Assembly (NCBI RefSeq): GCF_017916475.1
Contig: NZ_JAFMTB010000004.1
Location: 62,001-126,000 of the forward strand
Source of the DNA: Patulibacter sp. SYSU D01012
GTDB lineage: Bacteria; Actinomycetota; Thermoleophilia; Solirubrobacterales; Solirubrobacteraceae
Direction: 5' to 3'
DNA: 64,000 nt
In this document: piece by piece, positions 15,238-24,596 of the stretch
Layout: each line of letters begins with the position of its first letter
Numbering within the stretch: the first letter of the stretch is position 1
Translations under genes and position numbers: made by a program
Notes under the pieces: model-generated
Database searches by the model: none
What the model saw: only the letters and a program-made list of their open reading frames with translations
Told to the model about the DNA's origin: nothing

Positions 15238-15801
15238 TCACCAGGCGTCGCCGGGGCGCGGGTCGCACGCCAGCTCGCCCTGCAGGTCGAGCAGCTCGGC
15301 GACCGCCAGCACGTGCAGGCCGTCGTCGTCCTCGGGCGTCGGCGTGACGCCGTGCCGCCCCAGCACCCCGGTGGTGCCGCGCCAGGGGCGCCACCCCCGG
15401 GCCGCGTAGAACGCCTTCGCCGTCGGCGCCGCGCTCAGCGCCCCCAGGTCGTAGGCCGCGCGCACCACGTCCTCGGCGCGCCCCATGAGCGCGGCGCCGA
15501 TCCCGCGTCCGCGCTGGTCCGCCGCCACCGCCACGCCCTCGACGTAGCCGGCGCGCAGCGCGCGGCCGCCGTGGAGCAGCCGGCGCTGCACGACGGCCGC
15601 GTGGCCGACGATGCGGCCGTCGACGCGGACGAGCACGTGGACGCCGCCCACGGCGTGCTCCCAGTCCTCGTCCGAGAAGTCGCCGTCGAACGCGTCCGCC
15701 AGGAGCGCGCGGAGGGCCCGACGCGTGGCGCCGTCGAGCTCCGCCGTGTGCCGCAGCTCGACCGTCCGGTCGTCCGCCTGCGTCCCGTCCTGCGCCGTCA
15801 T
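15238..15801 (-). CDS. aminoglycoside 2'-N-acetyltransferase AAC(2')-I homologue
   Basis: This 187-residue GNAT protein resembles the chromosomal AAC(2')-I enzymes of mycobacteria along its whole length, as far as I recall that sequence. Landmarks are the GDFSDEDWEHAVGG block near residue 39, HAAVVQRRLLHGGRALRAGY, the acetyl-CoA loop VAVAADQRGRGIGAAL, LGALSAAPTAKAFYAARGW, and a C-terminus ending CDPRPGDAW, which includes the Asp and Trp that line the drug site in AAC(2')-Ic. It could acetylate the 2' amine of gentamicin- or kanamycin-like drugs. A native role in cell-envelope or small-molecule acetylation is equally possible. Confidence 0.85.
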   Translation of the reverse strand: MTAQDGTQADDRTVELRHTAELDGATRRALRALLADAFDGDFSDEDWEHAVGGVHVLVRVDGRIVGHAAVVQRRLLHGGRALRAGYVEGVAVAADQRGRGIGAALMGRAEDVVRAAYDLGALSAAPTAKAFYAARGWRPWRGTTGVLGRHGVTPTPEDDDGLHVLAVAELLDLQGELACDPRPGDAW

Positions 15802-15833
15802 GGCCGCAGGCTCCCACACCCCGCGGGCGGCGG

Positions 15834-17306
15834 CTACTTCGCGAGGCCGCGCTCGCGCACCTGCTGCGGCGTGACCGGCTGCAGGCGGGGATAGACCGTC
15901 TTGGACCCCGCGACGTCCTGCGGCTGCTGCGGCACGCAGTCCGGCTTCCCCAGGCCGGACAGGTCGAGCAGGCCGGTCAGCAGCCCGGACGGGTTCTTCA
16001 GGTGGTCGCACGAGAACGACGGGTTGCGGCCCGTGCCGGCCAGCTCGAGCTCGCCGGCGTTCGGGTACGGGCTGAAGCGGTTGGCCGGGTTGCGCGTGCG
16101 CTGGCCCGCGATCGTCTCGCCGTTGATCGGCGCGCTGATGCGCAGGTAGGAGCGCTGCACGCCGCGCGAGTCGGGGGCGGTCGCCTGCGTCGCCGCGGCG
16201 GCGTTGGCGAACGTCACCATCACCTCGCGGCGGTAGAGCTTGAGGAACTCGGCGATCGGCAGCAGGTCCTCGGACACCGGGACGAGGCGGTCGGACACGG
16301 GGCCGACGGCGTCGAGCACGCGGCGCACCGCCGGCAGGCCGTCGCGGGCCTGGCCGATGACGGGGCCCAGCTCGACGAGCGCCTGCCGCAGCTCGGGCGC
16401 GAGCACGCCGAGCTGCTGGAGCGCGGGCCGGATGAGCGGGGTGACGGGCCGCAGGTCGTCGATGGCGGGCTTCGCGATGCCGGCCGTCACGCGGGCGCTG
16501 CGCATCGTGCGGCGCGTCTCGTCGAGGAACGACGGCAGCAGGCGCAGCGTCTCGCGCAGGCGCGGCGTGATCTCGGCGGTCGTGGTGACGAGCTGGCGCC
16601 CGCTCTGGGTGATGCCCTTGATGGCGCCCTCGCGGCGACCGATCGCCGCGAACGTCGTGCCCAGGTCCTGCGTGCCGGAGCGGATCTCGGCCGACTGGCG
16701 GTTGAGCAGGTCGAACAGGGCGTCGGCGCTCTCGCTCGTCGGCCCGACGTTCGCGAGCGTCGTGTTGATGTCCTTGCCGCGGCCGTCGGTCGCCTGGTCG
16801 AGCGACACGATGACCTTGCGCAGGTCGCGACGGGTCGGGGCGTCGAACGCGTCGAGGATCTCGTCGAGCTGCGTCGCGGGCTGGACGTTGCCCGCCGCGA
16901 TGCGGCCGCCGTCGGCGATGAAGCTGCCCGTCTGCTTCGCCTTCCGGCGCGAGCCGAAGGACAGGTCGACGAACGTCTCGCCGAGGAGCGTCTTCGTCCG
17001 CAGCGTCGCCCGCGTGTCCTTCGGCAGCGGCGCGTACTCCGGATCGATCTTCATCCGGACCGTCGCGCCGTCGCCCGTCTTGCGGATGCGCGTGACCTTG
17101 CCGACGGTGATCCCGCTGACGCGCACGTCGGCGTAGCTGGCCAGCTCGGGACCGCGGACGAACTTCGCCGTGACCTCGTACGGCTTGCCGCGCAGCGGGA
17201 CCGACCCGCCGAAGCTGGACCACAGGAAGAGCAGCAGGCCGAAGCACGACAGCGCGAAGCCGAGCATCACCAGGATCTGCAGCAGTCCCGGACGGTTCTT
17301 GTTCAC
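15834..17306 (-). CDS. Mce family protein, sixth gene of the cluster
   Basis: This 490-residue protein has one N-terminal membrane anchor (LLQILVMLGFALSCFGLLLF) followed by the MCE/MlaD domain (YEVTAKFVRGPELASYADVRVSGITVGKV) and a long helical region with repeated Leu-heptad character, typical of mycobacterial Mce proteins that form a periplasmic lipid tunnel. It begins with GTG overlapping the preceding mce stop (GTGA). It is the last gene of the six-gene array; a short spacer then separates it from the acetyltransferase gene. Confidence 0.88.
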   Translation of the reverse strand: MNKNRPGLLQILVMLGFALSCFGLLLFLWSSFGGSVPLRGKPYEVTAKFVRGPELASYADVRVSGITVGKVTRIRKTGDGATVRMKIDPEYAPLPKDTRATLRTKTLLGETFVDLSFGSRRKAKQTGSFIADGGRIAAGNVQPATQLDEILDAFDAPTRRDLRKVIVSLDQATDGRGKDINTTLANVGPTSESADALFDLLNRQSAEIRSGTQDLGTTFAAIGRREGAIKGITQSGRQLVTTTAEITPRLRETLRLLPSFLDETRRTMRSARVTAGIAKPAIDDLRPVTPLIRPALQQLGVLAPELRQALVELGPVIGQARDGLPAVRRVLDAVGPVSDRLVPVSEDLLPIAEFLKLYRREVMVTFANAAAATQATAPDSRGVQRSYLRISAPINGETIAGQRTRNPANRFSPYPNAGELELAGTGRNPSFSCDHLKNPSGLLTGLLDLSGLGKPDCVPQQPQDVAGSKTVYPRLQPVTPQQVRERGLAK

Positions 17307-18562
17307 CGGCAGACCCCCAGGCCCGTCAGGAGCTGCGTCACGGGCTGCAGCGCGTCGATGCCGCCGAGCGAGCTGCACGAGAGCAGCAGCTGCCCGCGCC
17401 ACGCGGGGCCGTTCGCGTCCTGCGTGGAGAAGACGGAGTTCGTGTTGTGCCCGAACCACGCCAGGTAGTACGAGAAGCCCTTCTCGTCGCCCGGCGGGTC
17501 GTAGCCCAGGATGTTGCCGACGTGCTGCAGCACCTTCGCGGTGTCGCTCAGGTCGCCGAGCAGCGGCTCCAGCGTCTCGATCGTGGTGCGCGTCTGGCGC
17601 AGGGGCTCGCGGCCCTCGGTGGCGAGGGTGCGCAGCGGCGTCAGCCGCCCCGGCAGCTCGCGCAGCAAGGGGTCGAGCCGCGGCAGCGCGGCCCGCACGT
17701 CCTTCAGGGCCGGCCGCAGCGCGCGCGAGGCGGGCACGACCTCGTCCATCAGGTCGCCGGTCTTCGTCACCGCGTCCTGCGTCAGGCGCAGGGTCCCGGG
17801 CAGCTCGGCGAGCGACGCCTTCAGCTCGCGGTCGCGGCCGGCCAGCGTCCGCAGGGTCGTCGCCGCGCGGTCGAGCGTGTCGCCGACCGCGCGGTCGTGG
17901 CGGCCGATGGCCTGCGACAGGCGGCCGAGCCGCGTGACGGTCGACGAGAGGGCCTGGCGCCGCTGCGTGAGGACGCTGAGCACCTCGTGCGTCTCCGTCG
18001 CGGTCGGCGCGGCGATCTGGAGCACGCGGCGGAACGCCTCGGCGTTGCCGGTGAAGCCGCGGTCGGTGGCCTGCAGCAGCTGCTGGAAGTACGCGCGCGT
18101 GTCCGCGTCGAGCGACGCGAGCACCTCGTCGACCTGCACCTGCGACGTCGACTGCTGCGCGGGGATCGTGTCGCCCTCGCGCATCTTCGGCGCCGACCGC
18201 TTGCCGGGATCGAGCTCGATCGTCATGTCCTGCAGCCCCGTGCGCGGCCGCAGCATGACGGTGGCGCCGCGGTGCACGGCGTCCAGCTTCTTGCGGTCGA
18301 TCCGCATGCCCACGGTCGCGCGGCCGTCGCGGATGCGCGCGTCCGTGATCTCGCCGACCTGCACGCCGGCCACGGCCACGGCCTGCCCCTGCCCGGGCGT
18401 CACCGCCTGCGCGGAGGCGAACTCCGCCCGCACCTCGTACGTGTCGTCCCACGGCAGCGGCAGCCGCTGCTTGTCCAGGATGAAGCCGGCGACCGCGAGC
18501 GACAGGACGATCGCGAAGAGGATCACCGCGACCGGCTTCCAGTGCTGGCGGACGGCCCTCAC
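17303..18562 (-). CDS. Mce family protein, fifth gene of the cluster
   Basis: This is a 419-residue MCE-domain protein with an N-terminal anchor (VAVILFAIVLSLAVAGFIL) and the MCE core from about residue 40 (YEVRAEFASAQAVTPGQGQAVAVAGVQVGEI), followed by long amphipathic helices. The C-terminal LTGLGVCR and LLLSCSSLGG segments hold cysteines that could form disulfides outside the membrane. The GTG start overlaps the previous stop by four bases. Each Mce protein in such clusters is thought to supply one subunit of a heterohexameric lipid-import channel. Confidence 0.88.
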   Translation of the reverse strand: MRAVRQHWKPVAVILFAIVLSLAVAGFILDKQRLPLPWDDTYEVRAEFASAQAVTPGQGQAVAVAGVQVGEITDARIRDGRATVGMRIDRKKLDAVHRGATVMLRPRTGLQDMTIELDPGKRSAPKMREGDTIPAQQSTSQVQVDEVLASLDADTRAYFQQLLQATDRGFTGNAEAFRRVLQIAAPTATETHEVLSVLTQRRQALSSTVTRLGRLSQAIGRHDRAVGDTLDRAATTLRTLAGRDRELKASLAELPGTLRLTQDAVTKTGDLMDEVVPASRALRPALKDVRAALPRLDPLLRELPGRLTPLRTLATEGREPLRQTRTTIETLEPLLGDLSDTAKVLQHVGNILGYDPPGDEKGFSYYLAWFGHNTNSVFSTQDANGPAWRGQLLLSCSSLGGIDALQPVTQLLTGLGVCR

Positions 18563-20397
18563 GGCGTCTCCTCGGGCTGCTCGCCGATGCCGCCGGCCTG
18601 CTGGGCGGCCTCGCGCTCGGAGACGTACGGCTTGCGCGGGTCGCGCTTCGTCGTCGGGGCCGGCTTCCGGGCCGCAGGCGTCTTCGCCGCCGGGGTCTTC
18701 GGCGGGGACGGGCGACGCGCGGGCGCCTTCTTCGCCTTCGGCCGCTCGTCGCCGTCGCGGCGGTCCCGGGCCTTGCGGGCCTTCGCCGGGTCGTCGCGGC
18801 GCGCCTCGGCGGCGGGCGCGGGGGCGGCGTCGGTCGCCCCGGCCGGCCCCAGCAGCGTCGTCAGGCGCTGCTGCAGCGCGCGGACGGTCGTGTCGCCCTG
18901 GTCGACGCTCTTCAGCCCCTGCAGGGCGGTCGAGGTCAGCTCCGACAGGGCGCCCCGGTCGGCCGTGTCGGTCCGCTGCCGGCCCGCGAACGGCTGCATC
19001 GTCGTCTCCAGGCTGGGGACGGACTGCGTCTCGCAGGGGACGTCGGGCCGCAGCGGCGGCGTCGTCGTCGGCGTCGGGGTCGACCCGGTGATCGGGCGGT
19101 CGGCGCGACCCTCGAGGGCCTGGCCGCCGTCGTTCGTCGAGATGAGCTGGTTGCCCAGGCCGAGCAGGTAGCGCGTCCAGGGGCCGTTCGAGTCGAAGTT
19201 GGCCGTCGTCGCGCCCAGCCCGGCGAACTCGTCCATCAGCTCCTCGTAGACCTTCAGGTTCGTCGTCAGCTTCCCGTCGGGGACGACGCCGTTGAGGACC
19301 GGGAGGATGTTGTCCGTCAGGCACTTGCCGACCGGGCGCAGCTCGTCCGCGACCTGGCCGAGCGGCTCGGTGATGCGGCTGAGCGTCGCGAGGGTCGGCC
19401 GCAGCTCGGCGGTCAGGCCCTGGACGTCCTGGGAGCGGGCGAAGACGAGCAGCGCGTTCAGCGCGGGGTTGGCCAGGTCGAGGGTCGCGGGCAGCCGGCG
19501 GACGAGCGGCCGGGCGTCGCGCACGAGCGCGCGGGCCTCGGGGATGCCGTCGATGATGCGCGTGAGCTGCGGCATCAGGTCGCGCGTCGTCGCGTCGACC
19601 TGACGCATCGTGGCGCGCAGGTCCAGCTGGGCGGCGGCGAACGTGTCGAAGACGGCGCGGCCCTGGCTGATCGTGCCGCGCAGGCCGTTCTCGTGCGCCT
19701 GCAGGTTCGCGAGCACGCCGCCCGTCTCGCGCACGAGGCGGCGCAGGTCGCCGTCCTGCTGGCCGCGCACGGCGGCCGCGACCGTGGTGACGTCGGCGAG
19801 CGCGGGCGGGGTCACCCGCAGGAGGGTGTTCAGCGACTCGGCGCCGCCGTCGTCCAGGCCCTGGCCGAGCGCCTTGAGCGTGCCCTGGAAGTTCTTCCGG
19901 GTCTGCGCGTCGAAGGCGCTGAACACCTCGTCGGAGGCCACGTGCCGCGTCGTCGCGCCCGGCGGGATCGCGCCGCCGTCGGCCAGGACCTTCGCCCCCG
20001 GCGTGCCGGGGTTGACGTCGAGGAAGAAGTTGCCCTCCAGGAACAGGCGCGGGCGGATCTTCACCGTCGCGTCCTGGCGGATCGCCGGCGCGTCGTCCTC
20101 CAGGTCGACGGTGATGTCGGTGACGCCCGGCTTGCCCTTCAGCGGCTCGATGCGGCTGACGTTGCCGACGTCGACGCCGGCGACGCGCACCTTCGTCGCC
20201 GCCCCGGCGCGCAGCGCGCCGGCGTCGCGCGTCAGCACGTGGATCTGGCGGGGCCCGCCCCACGGCAGGGGGCCGCCGAACGCCAGGTACGCGGCGAGGA
20301 CGGCCAGCAGGATCGTGGCCAGGCCCCAGCGGACGTTCGAGCGGACGGTCTGCTGGAACGTGCGGTGGCGGACGGGGCGGCTGCGGCGCGGGCTCAT
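18559..20397 (-). CDS. Mce family protein with long basic tail, fourth gene
   Basis: This is the largest of the six Mce proteins at 612 residues. An N-terminal basic segment and membrane anchor (WGLATILLAVLAAYLAFG) precede the MCE domain (RQIHVLTRDAGALRAGAATKVRVAGVDVGNV), then a helical region. The final 100 residues or so form a Lys/Arg/Ala/Pro-rich disordered tail (KARKARDRRDGDERPKAKK) that may bind peptidoglycan or anionic polymers; this is inference. The ATG overlaps the previous stop (ATGA). Confidence 0.87.
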   Translation of the reverse strand: MSPRRSRPVRHRTFQQTVRSNVRWGLATILLAVLAAYLAFGGPLPWGGPRQIHVLTRDAGALRAGAATKVRVAGVDVGNVSRIEPLKGKPGVTDITVDLEDDAPAIRQDATVKIRPRLFLEGNFFLDVNPGTPGAKVLADGGAIPPGATTRHVASDEVFSAFDAQTRKNFQGTLKALGQGLDDGGAESLNTLLRVTPPALADVTTVAAAVRGQQDGDLRRLVRETGGVLANLQAHENGLRGTISQGRAVFDTFAAAQLDLRATMRQVDATTRDLMPQLTRIIDGIPEARALVRDARPLVRRLPATLDLANPALNALLVFARSQDVQGLTAELRPTLATLSRITEPLGQVADELRPVGKCLTDNILPVLNGVVPDGKLTTNLKVYEELMDEFAGLGATTANFDSNGPWTRYLLGLGNQLISTNDGGQALEGRADRPITGSTPTPTTTPPLRPDVPCETQSVPSLETTMQPFAGRQRTDTADRGALSELTSTALQGLKSVDQGDTTVRALQQRLTTLLGPAGATDAAPAPAAEARRDDPAKARKARDRRDGDERPKAKKAPARRPSPPKTPAAKTPAARKPAPTTKRDPRKPYVSEREAAQQAGGIGEQPEETP

Positions 20398-21776
20398 CGC
20401 GGCCCCTTCGGCGTGCCGGGGGGTGCGGACGTCTGCTGGTTCGGGCCCGAGACGTAGCCGGGGACGGCCCCGATGACCTTGCCGCGCGCGTACGGCTCGT
20501 TGCCGACGGCGCACCCACCGGGATCGTTGTCCGGGTACACCTGGTAGTGCAGGTTCGGGTCGGCGTCGGGCGTGCGCAGCGTCTGCGCCAGGTTCAGCAC
20601 CAGGCCGATGCGCAGCCAGTTGCCGTTCTCGTCGCCCGCCGAGCCGGCGCTCGAGGCGTTGCGCGCGAACAGCCCGGCGTAGTTGCACTTCGTCTGCTGG
20701 GGGACGACGGTCCGCAGCGTCGGCAGGAGGTTCTCGGCGATCGGCACGAGCATCGTCAGGCTGTCCTTCGTCGTCCCCCGCTGCAGCGCGCCGTCGAGCG
20801 TGCGCAGGGTCGCGGTCAGCTCCCCGGCCAGCGACGGCGTGTCGCGCAGCACCGGGATGCCGCGGACGGCGACGTCGTGCAGCGCATCCACGGTGGCGGG
20901 CAGCTGCCGGACGCCCGGGCGCAGCTCCTTGGCGAGCGCCGCGACGTCGCGGAGGACCGGGGTGACCTCGCGCGCGGCGCGGCGGGTCTCGTCCTCGGTG
21001 CCGGGCAGGTCGCGGATCGTGGCGGCCAGCGACGGGGACTCGGCCGCCACGGCATCGAGCGTCCGGCGCGCGCCACGGAGCAGGCCGCCGACGTCCGGGA
21101 GCGCCGGCAGGACCGCCTGCTCGGCGGCGTCGAGCCCCTGGATCAGGCCGCCGAGGTCGGTCGCGGGGTCGGAGACGGTCTGGAGGAAGCGCTGCGAGCT
21201 GTCGAGCACCTCCGGAAGGACCACGAGGGCGTCGTTGAGCTGGGCCGCCCGGCCCGCGACGCCGTAGGAGGACTGCTCGACGACGGACTGGAACGAGCGA
21301 CGCAGGCCCTCGTCGAAGAGGCCGGTCACCTCGTCGAGGTCGACGGACGCGCTCGTGCGGTCCTCGGGGATCGTGGCCCCCGCCTTCAGCGTGCGCTTCG
21401 ACTCCCCCGGGACGAGCTCGACGAACTTCGAGCCGATGATGCTCTCGGGCCGGATCCGCAGCGTGGTGTCCACCGGCAGGGCGCCGACGGAGCGGTCGAG
21501 CTTGAGCGCCAGGCGCGAGGTGAACGCGCCGTCGCGCCCCTTCTCGGCCTCGATGTCGGCGACCTGCCCCACGCGCTTGCCGCCGATGCGCACGTCGACG
21601 CCGGTCGTCAGCTTCTTCGCGTCCGCCACCCGGGCCTGGATGTCGTACGTCTTGATGAACGGCAGCCCGCGGTTGGCGTTGTAGGCCAGCACGACGCCGA
21701 CGAGGGCGACGAGCACCGTCGCCGCCCCGATGACGGCGGGGCTGACGACGGCTCCGCGGCGGCGGCGACGCGTCAT
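20394..21776 (-). CDS. Mce family protein, third gene of the cluster
   Basis: This 460-residue protein has an arginine-rich N-terminus (MTRRRRRGAVV), a membrane anchor (IGAATVLVALVGVVLAY) and an MCE domain (YDIQARVADAKKLTTGVDVRIGGKRVGQV). Long helices follow, then a Cys-containing C-terminal part. LRIRPESIIGSKFVELVPG matches the conserved second half of the MCE fold. The ATG overlaps the stop of the lipoprotein gene (ATGA). Confidence 0.88.
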   Translation of the reverse strand: MTRRRRRGAVVSPAVIGAATVLVALVGVVLAYNANRGLPFIKTYDIQARVADAKKLTTGVDVRIGGKRVGQVADIEAEKGRDGAFTSRLALKLDRSVGALPVDTTLRIRPESIIGSKFVELVPGESKRTLKAGATIPEDRTSASVDLDEVTGLFDEGLRRSFQSVVEQSSYGVAGRAAQLNDALVVLPEVLDSSQRFLQTVSDPATDLGGLIQGLDAAEQAVLPALPDVGGLLRGARRTLDAVAAESPSLAATIRDLPGTEDETRRAAREVTPVLRDVAALAKELRPGVRQLPATVDALHDVAVRGIPVLRDTPSLAGELTATLRTLDGALQRGTTKDSLTMLVPIAENLLPTLRTVVPQQTKCNYAGLFARNASSAGSAGDENGNWLRIGLVLNLAQTLRTPDADPNLHYQVYPDNDPGGCAVGNEPYARGKVIGAVPGYVSGPNQQTSAPPGTPKGPR

Positions 21777-23176
21777 CGGCCGGTCTCCGCGGTCGGGGCG
21801 GTCGGGGCGCCGCCGGTGGTGGTCGTCGGCGCCGGCGACGGCGTCGTCTCGGTGGCGGCGGGCTCGTCCCCGTCCGCCCGCTCGGCGTCCGCGCGGCCCT
21901 GCACGAGCCGCTGGTAGGACCGCGCCTGCGCGGCGCCCAGCCGGTTGTCGCCCGTGGCCTCGGCCGAGAACCGCGCGTTGCAGCCCTTCGTCGGCGTGTC
22001 GCCGGACAGGATGCAGGGGTTGAGGATGAGGTTGGCCGGGACGATGTGCGAGATGTCGTCCTTGCGGGCGGTCGCCATCACGGTGTTGAAGACGAAGGTC
22101 GAGAAGTTCTCGGGGAACCCGTTGTCGCTCAGGCTGCGCAGCAGGTCCGCGAGCAGCGGCGTGCTGGGCGCCAGCGCACGAGTCGCCGTCTGGATCCGCT
22201 GCAGCTCGGGCACGGAGCGCTGCAGGATCGGCACGGCCTCCGTCGCGGCGTCCGCCAGGCTCTTCAGCGCCGGGCGGGCGGCGTCGGTGAGCGGCCCCAG
22301 GTCGCCGGACAGCTCGCGGAGCGACGGGGCCGCGGCGCGCAGCGAGCGGAGCGTCGGCGTCGTATCGCGGCTCAGGTCGCGCAGCGACTCGAGCGCCGGC
22401 TTCAGGTCGTCGAGCGTCGGCGGCAGGTCGCGGATGGCCCGGTCCAGCTCGCGGCGGTAGTCCGACGTGACCTTCAGGACGTCGGCGCTCGCCTCGAACG
22501 TCCCGTTCAGGTCGTCCTCGCGCTTCTCCAGCTCGCCCAGGATCTCGTCGCTCGCCTCGACGATCCGCCCCAGCGCCGCCTTGTCGCGGCCGAGCACGTC
22601 GAGCGTCTGCTTCGCGTACTGCAGCGTCGGGTTGGCGCGGCGGATGATCTCGTCGAGCTCCTCGCCACGGGTCGAGATCCCCGCGCCGAACTCGTTCATC
22701 AGCAGCTGGAAGCGCGCGTTCGTCGGCGCGCCGAGCATCGCGACGACCAGGTCCAGGTCGACCGGGCTGTGGGTGCCTGACAGCGGCACCGTCGGCGCGC
22801 CGCCCTTCGTCGCCCGCAGCGCCGGCGCGTCCGGCCGCCCGGGGTCGCACTCGACGAACTTCTCGCCGATGAGCGACTGCGGCAGGATCGTGCAGTCGGC
22901 GTCGCGGCGGAAGGGCGTGAACTCGCGCTCGACGTCCATCGACACGCGCGCCTTGCGGTCGGGCGTGAGCGACACCTCGGCGACCTTGCCGACGGTGGCG
23001 CCGGCGACGCGCACGTCCTGGCCCTTCCCGACGAACGAGGCGTTGTCGAAGATCGCGTCGACGCGGACGGTGCCGGCCCGCTCGCCGTCCCCGCTGCCGC
23101 AGCCGGCGAGCGCGCCGCCCCCGGCGAGGGCGAGCACGGCGACTCCCGCGGCGATGGTCCGTGGCGCGCGCATCAC
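21773..23176 (-). CDS. Mce family lipoprotein, second gene of the cluster
   Basis: This 467-residue MCE protein begins with a signal sequence and a lipobox, GGGALAGCGSG, with the acylated Cys near residue 26, so it should be anchored by lipid like mycobacterial MceE (LprK). The MCE domain reads VRVDAIFDNASFVGKGQDVRVAGATVGKV. A Thr/Pro/Ala-rich tail ends the protein. In mycobacterial operons the lipoprotein is usually fifth; here it is second. The GTG start overlaps the previous stop (GTGA); ATG at 23173 is the alternative. Confidence 0.88.
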   Translation of the reverse strand: MMRAPRTIAAGVAVLALAGGGALAGCGSGDGERAGTVRVDAIFDNASFVGKGQDVRVAGATVGKVAEVSLTPDRKARVSMDVEREFTPFRRDADCTILPQSLIGEKFVECDPGRPDAPALRATKGGAPTVPLSGTHSPVDLDLVVAMLGAPTNARFQLLMNEFGAGISTRGEELDEIIRRANPTLQYAKQTLDVLGRDKAALGRIVEASDEILGELEKREDDLNGTFEASADVLKVTSDYRRELDRAIRDLPPTLDDLKPALESLRDLSRDTTPTLRSLRAAAPSLRELSGDLGPLTDAARPALKSLADAATEAVPILQRSVPELQRIQTATRALAPSTPLLADLLRSLSDNGFPENFSTFVFNTVMATARKDDISHIVPANLILNPCILSGDTPTKGCNARFSAEATGDNRLGAAQARSYQRLVQGRADAERADGDEPAATETTPSPAPTTTTGGAPTAPTAETGR

Positions 23177-24552
23177 TTCGCCGCCGGCGTGACGGGGTTG
23201 CTGCCGCCGAGCGGCACCTGCGTGACGTCGCAGCGGCCGTCGTGGCCCGCCGGGTTCGGGTTGGAGCCGTCGGGGTGCGTCTGCGCGCCGCCGCCCGGGC
23301 AGCGGTTCGTCTGCCCCGTCTGCGGGACCGTCAGGCCGGTGCCCAGCAGCGGGCCGAGCACGTCGACCAGCCCACCGAGGACCGGCCGCAGCAGGTCGGG
23401 CAGGCCGGCGGAGTTGAGCACCGGCGCGATGCGCGCGTAGTGGCCGTTCGCGTCGTAGTAGCCGCCGGCCTTGCCGCCGAAGCCGGTGAGCAGGCCGGAC
23501 GTCAGGTCGGGGGCGTAGCGGCGCACCTCGGTGACGATCGGGGCGTAGCCCTGCAGCGTGCGCGTGAGCTCGCTGAGGGCCGGGACGACGCGGCCCGCGA
23601 AGCCCGGCGACTTCTGCAGCACGTCGGTGAGCGCCGGCAGGCTCGCGCGGACGTCGCGCAGGAGCGGCGTGGCCTCGCGGGTGAGCGGCTCGGCCAGGCG
23701 CAGGGTCCGGGCCAGGCGCGGCGCGACGGGGCGCAGCTCGCGCAGGAGCGGCTGCGACTCGTCGAGCAGCGCCCGGGTGCTCGCGAACGTCGTGTTGGCC
23801 CGGCGCACGAAGTCGGGCGCGCGCTGGATCGTGGCGCGCAGCGCCTCGCGCTCGGCCGCGGTGGCGCGGAGGGTCACGGCGGCCGATTCCAGGCCCTGCT
23901 CGAGGTCGTCCGTGTTGCTCGCCAGCGTGTCGGCGACGGCGGCGCTGCTGGCGACGATGCGCTGCAGCGCCGGCTCGTCGCTGCGCAGCTCCTCCACCGT
24001 GCGCCGGGTCTGGGCGAGCGCGGGGTTGAGGCGCTCGAGCGCCTGGTTCGTCGAGCCCTCGGCGCCGTCGAGCGCGGTGGCGCCGCCGCGCACGAGCGTC
24101 TGCAGGTACTTGCGGCCCTTCGCGTCGATCGCGTTGAGGACCTGGTCGATGTCGGTGGCCGACCGGGTGTCGGTGGCCGCGATCGTGCCGCCCGAGCGGA
24201 TCTTCGGGGCGTCGTTCGGCCCGGGCTCGAGCACGATGATGCGCCCGGCGACGCTGGCCAGCGCCGAGTTGCGCAGCACCGCGCGGGTGCCCTCGTGGAG
24301 CGGGTCGAAGTCGCCGTCCTGGATCTTCAGCTCGATCGCGGCCTGCCCGTCGTCCGCGAGGCGGACCGCGGACACGGTGCCGATCGTGGCGCCGGCGATG
24401 CGCACCTGGTTGCCCTTCACGACCTGCCCGGCGTCCTGGAAGTACGCCGTGACCGTGTACGGGTCGGCGCGTCGGACGTAGAGCACGACGGCGGCGGCCA
24501 CCACGGCGACCGCGGCGGCGAGCAGGGCGATGCGTGTGACGAGCTTGCGCAC
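23173..24552 (-). CDS. Mce family protein, first gene of the cluster
   Basis: This 459-residue protein has a membrane anchor (ALLAAAVAVVAAAVVLYV) right after the start and an MCE domain (YTVTAYFQDAGQVVKGNQVRIAGATIGTV). The GTG start (VRKLVTRIA) follows a GGGAGAG stretch about 14 bases upstream; longer frames into the spacer lose all Mce character. The gene heads a six-gene array in which every junction overlaps by four bases. Upstream is the divergent dcd gene, so no YrbE permease genes belong to this operon. Confidence 0.86.
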   Translation of the reverse strand: MRKLVTRIALLAAAVAVVAAAVVLYVRRADPYTVTAYFQDAGQVVKGNQVRIAGATIGTVSAVRLADDGQAAIELKIQDGDFDPLHEGTRAVLRNSALASVAGRIIVLEPGPNDAPKIRSGGTIAATDTRSATDIDQVLNAIDAKGRKYLQTLVRGGATALDGAEGSTNQALERLNPALAQTRRTVEELRSDEPALQRIVASSAAVADTLASNTDDLEQGLESAAVTLRATAAEREALRATIQRAPDFVRRANTTFASTRALLDESQPLLRELRPVAPRLARTLRLAEPLTREATPLLRDVRASLPALTDVLQKSPGFAGRVVPALSELTRTLQGYAPIVTEVRRYAPDLTSGLLTGFGGKAGGYYDANGHYARIAPVLNSAGLPDLLRPVLGGLVDVLGPLLGTGLTVPQTGQTNRCPGGGAQTHPDGSNPNPAGHDGRCDVTQVPLGGSNPVTPAAK

Positions 24553-24582
24553 GTGTTGGGGGGTCTCTCCCGGGTCCGCGCC

Positions 24583-24596
24583 GTGATGGACGTCAC
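24583..24596. promoter_or_regulatory. GTGA-N6-TCAC inverted repeat upstream of mce
   Basis: GTGATGGACGTCAC has the core geometry of CRP/FNR-family operators (GTGA-N6-TCAC). It lies 31 bases upstream of the first mce start, in the 205-base divergent spacer shared with dcd. An overlapping stem, CGGGTCCG (24571-24578) with CGGACCCG (24596-24603), is an alternative RNA-level reading. Confidence 0.4.
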
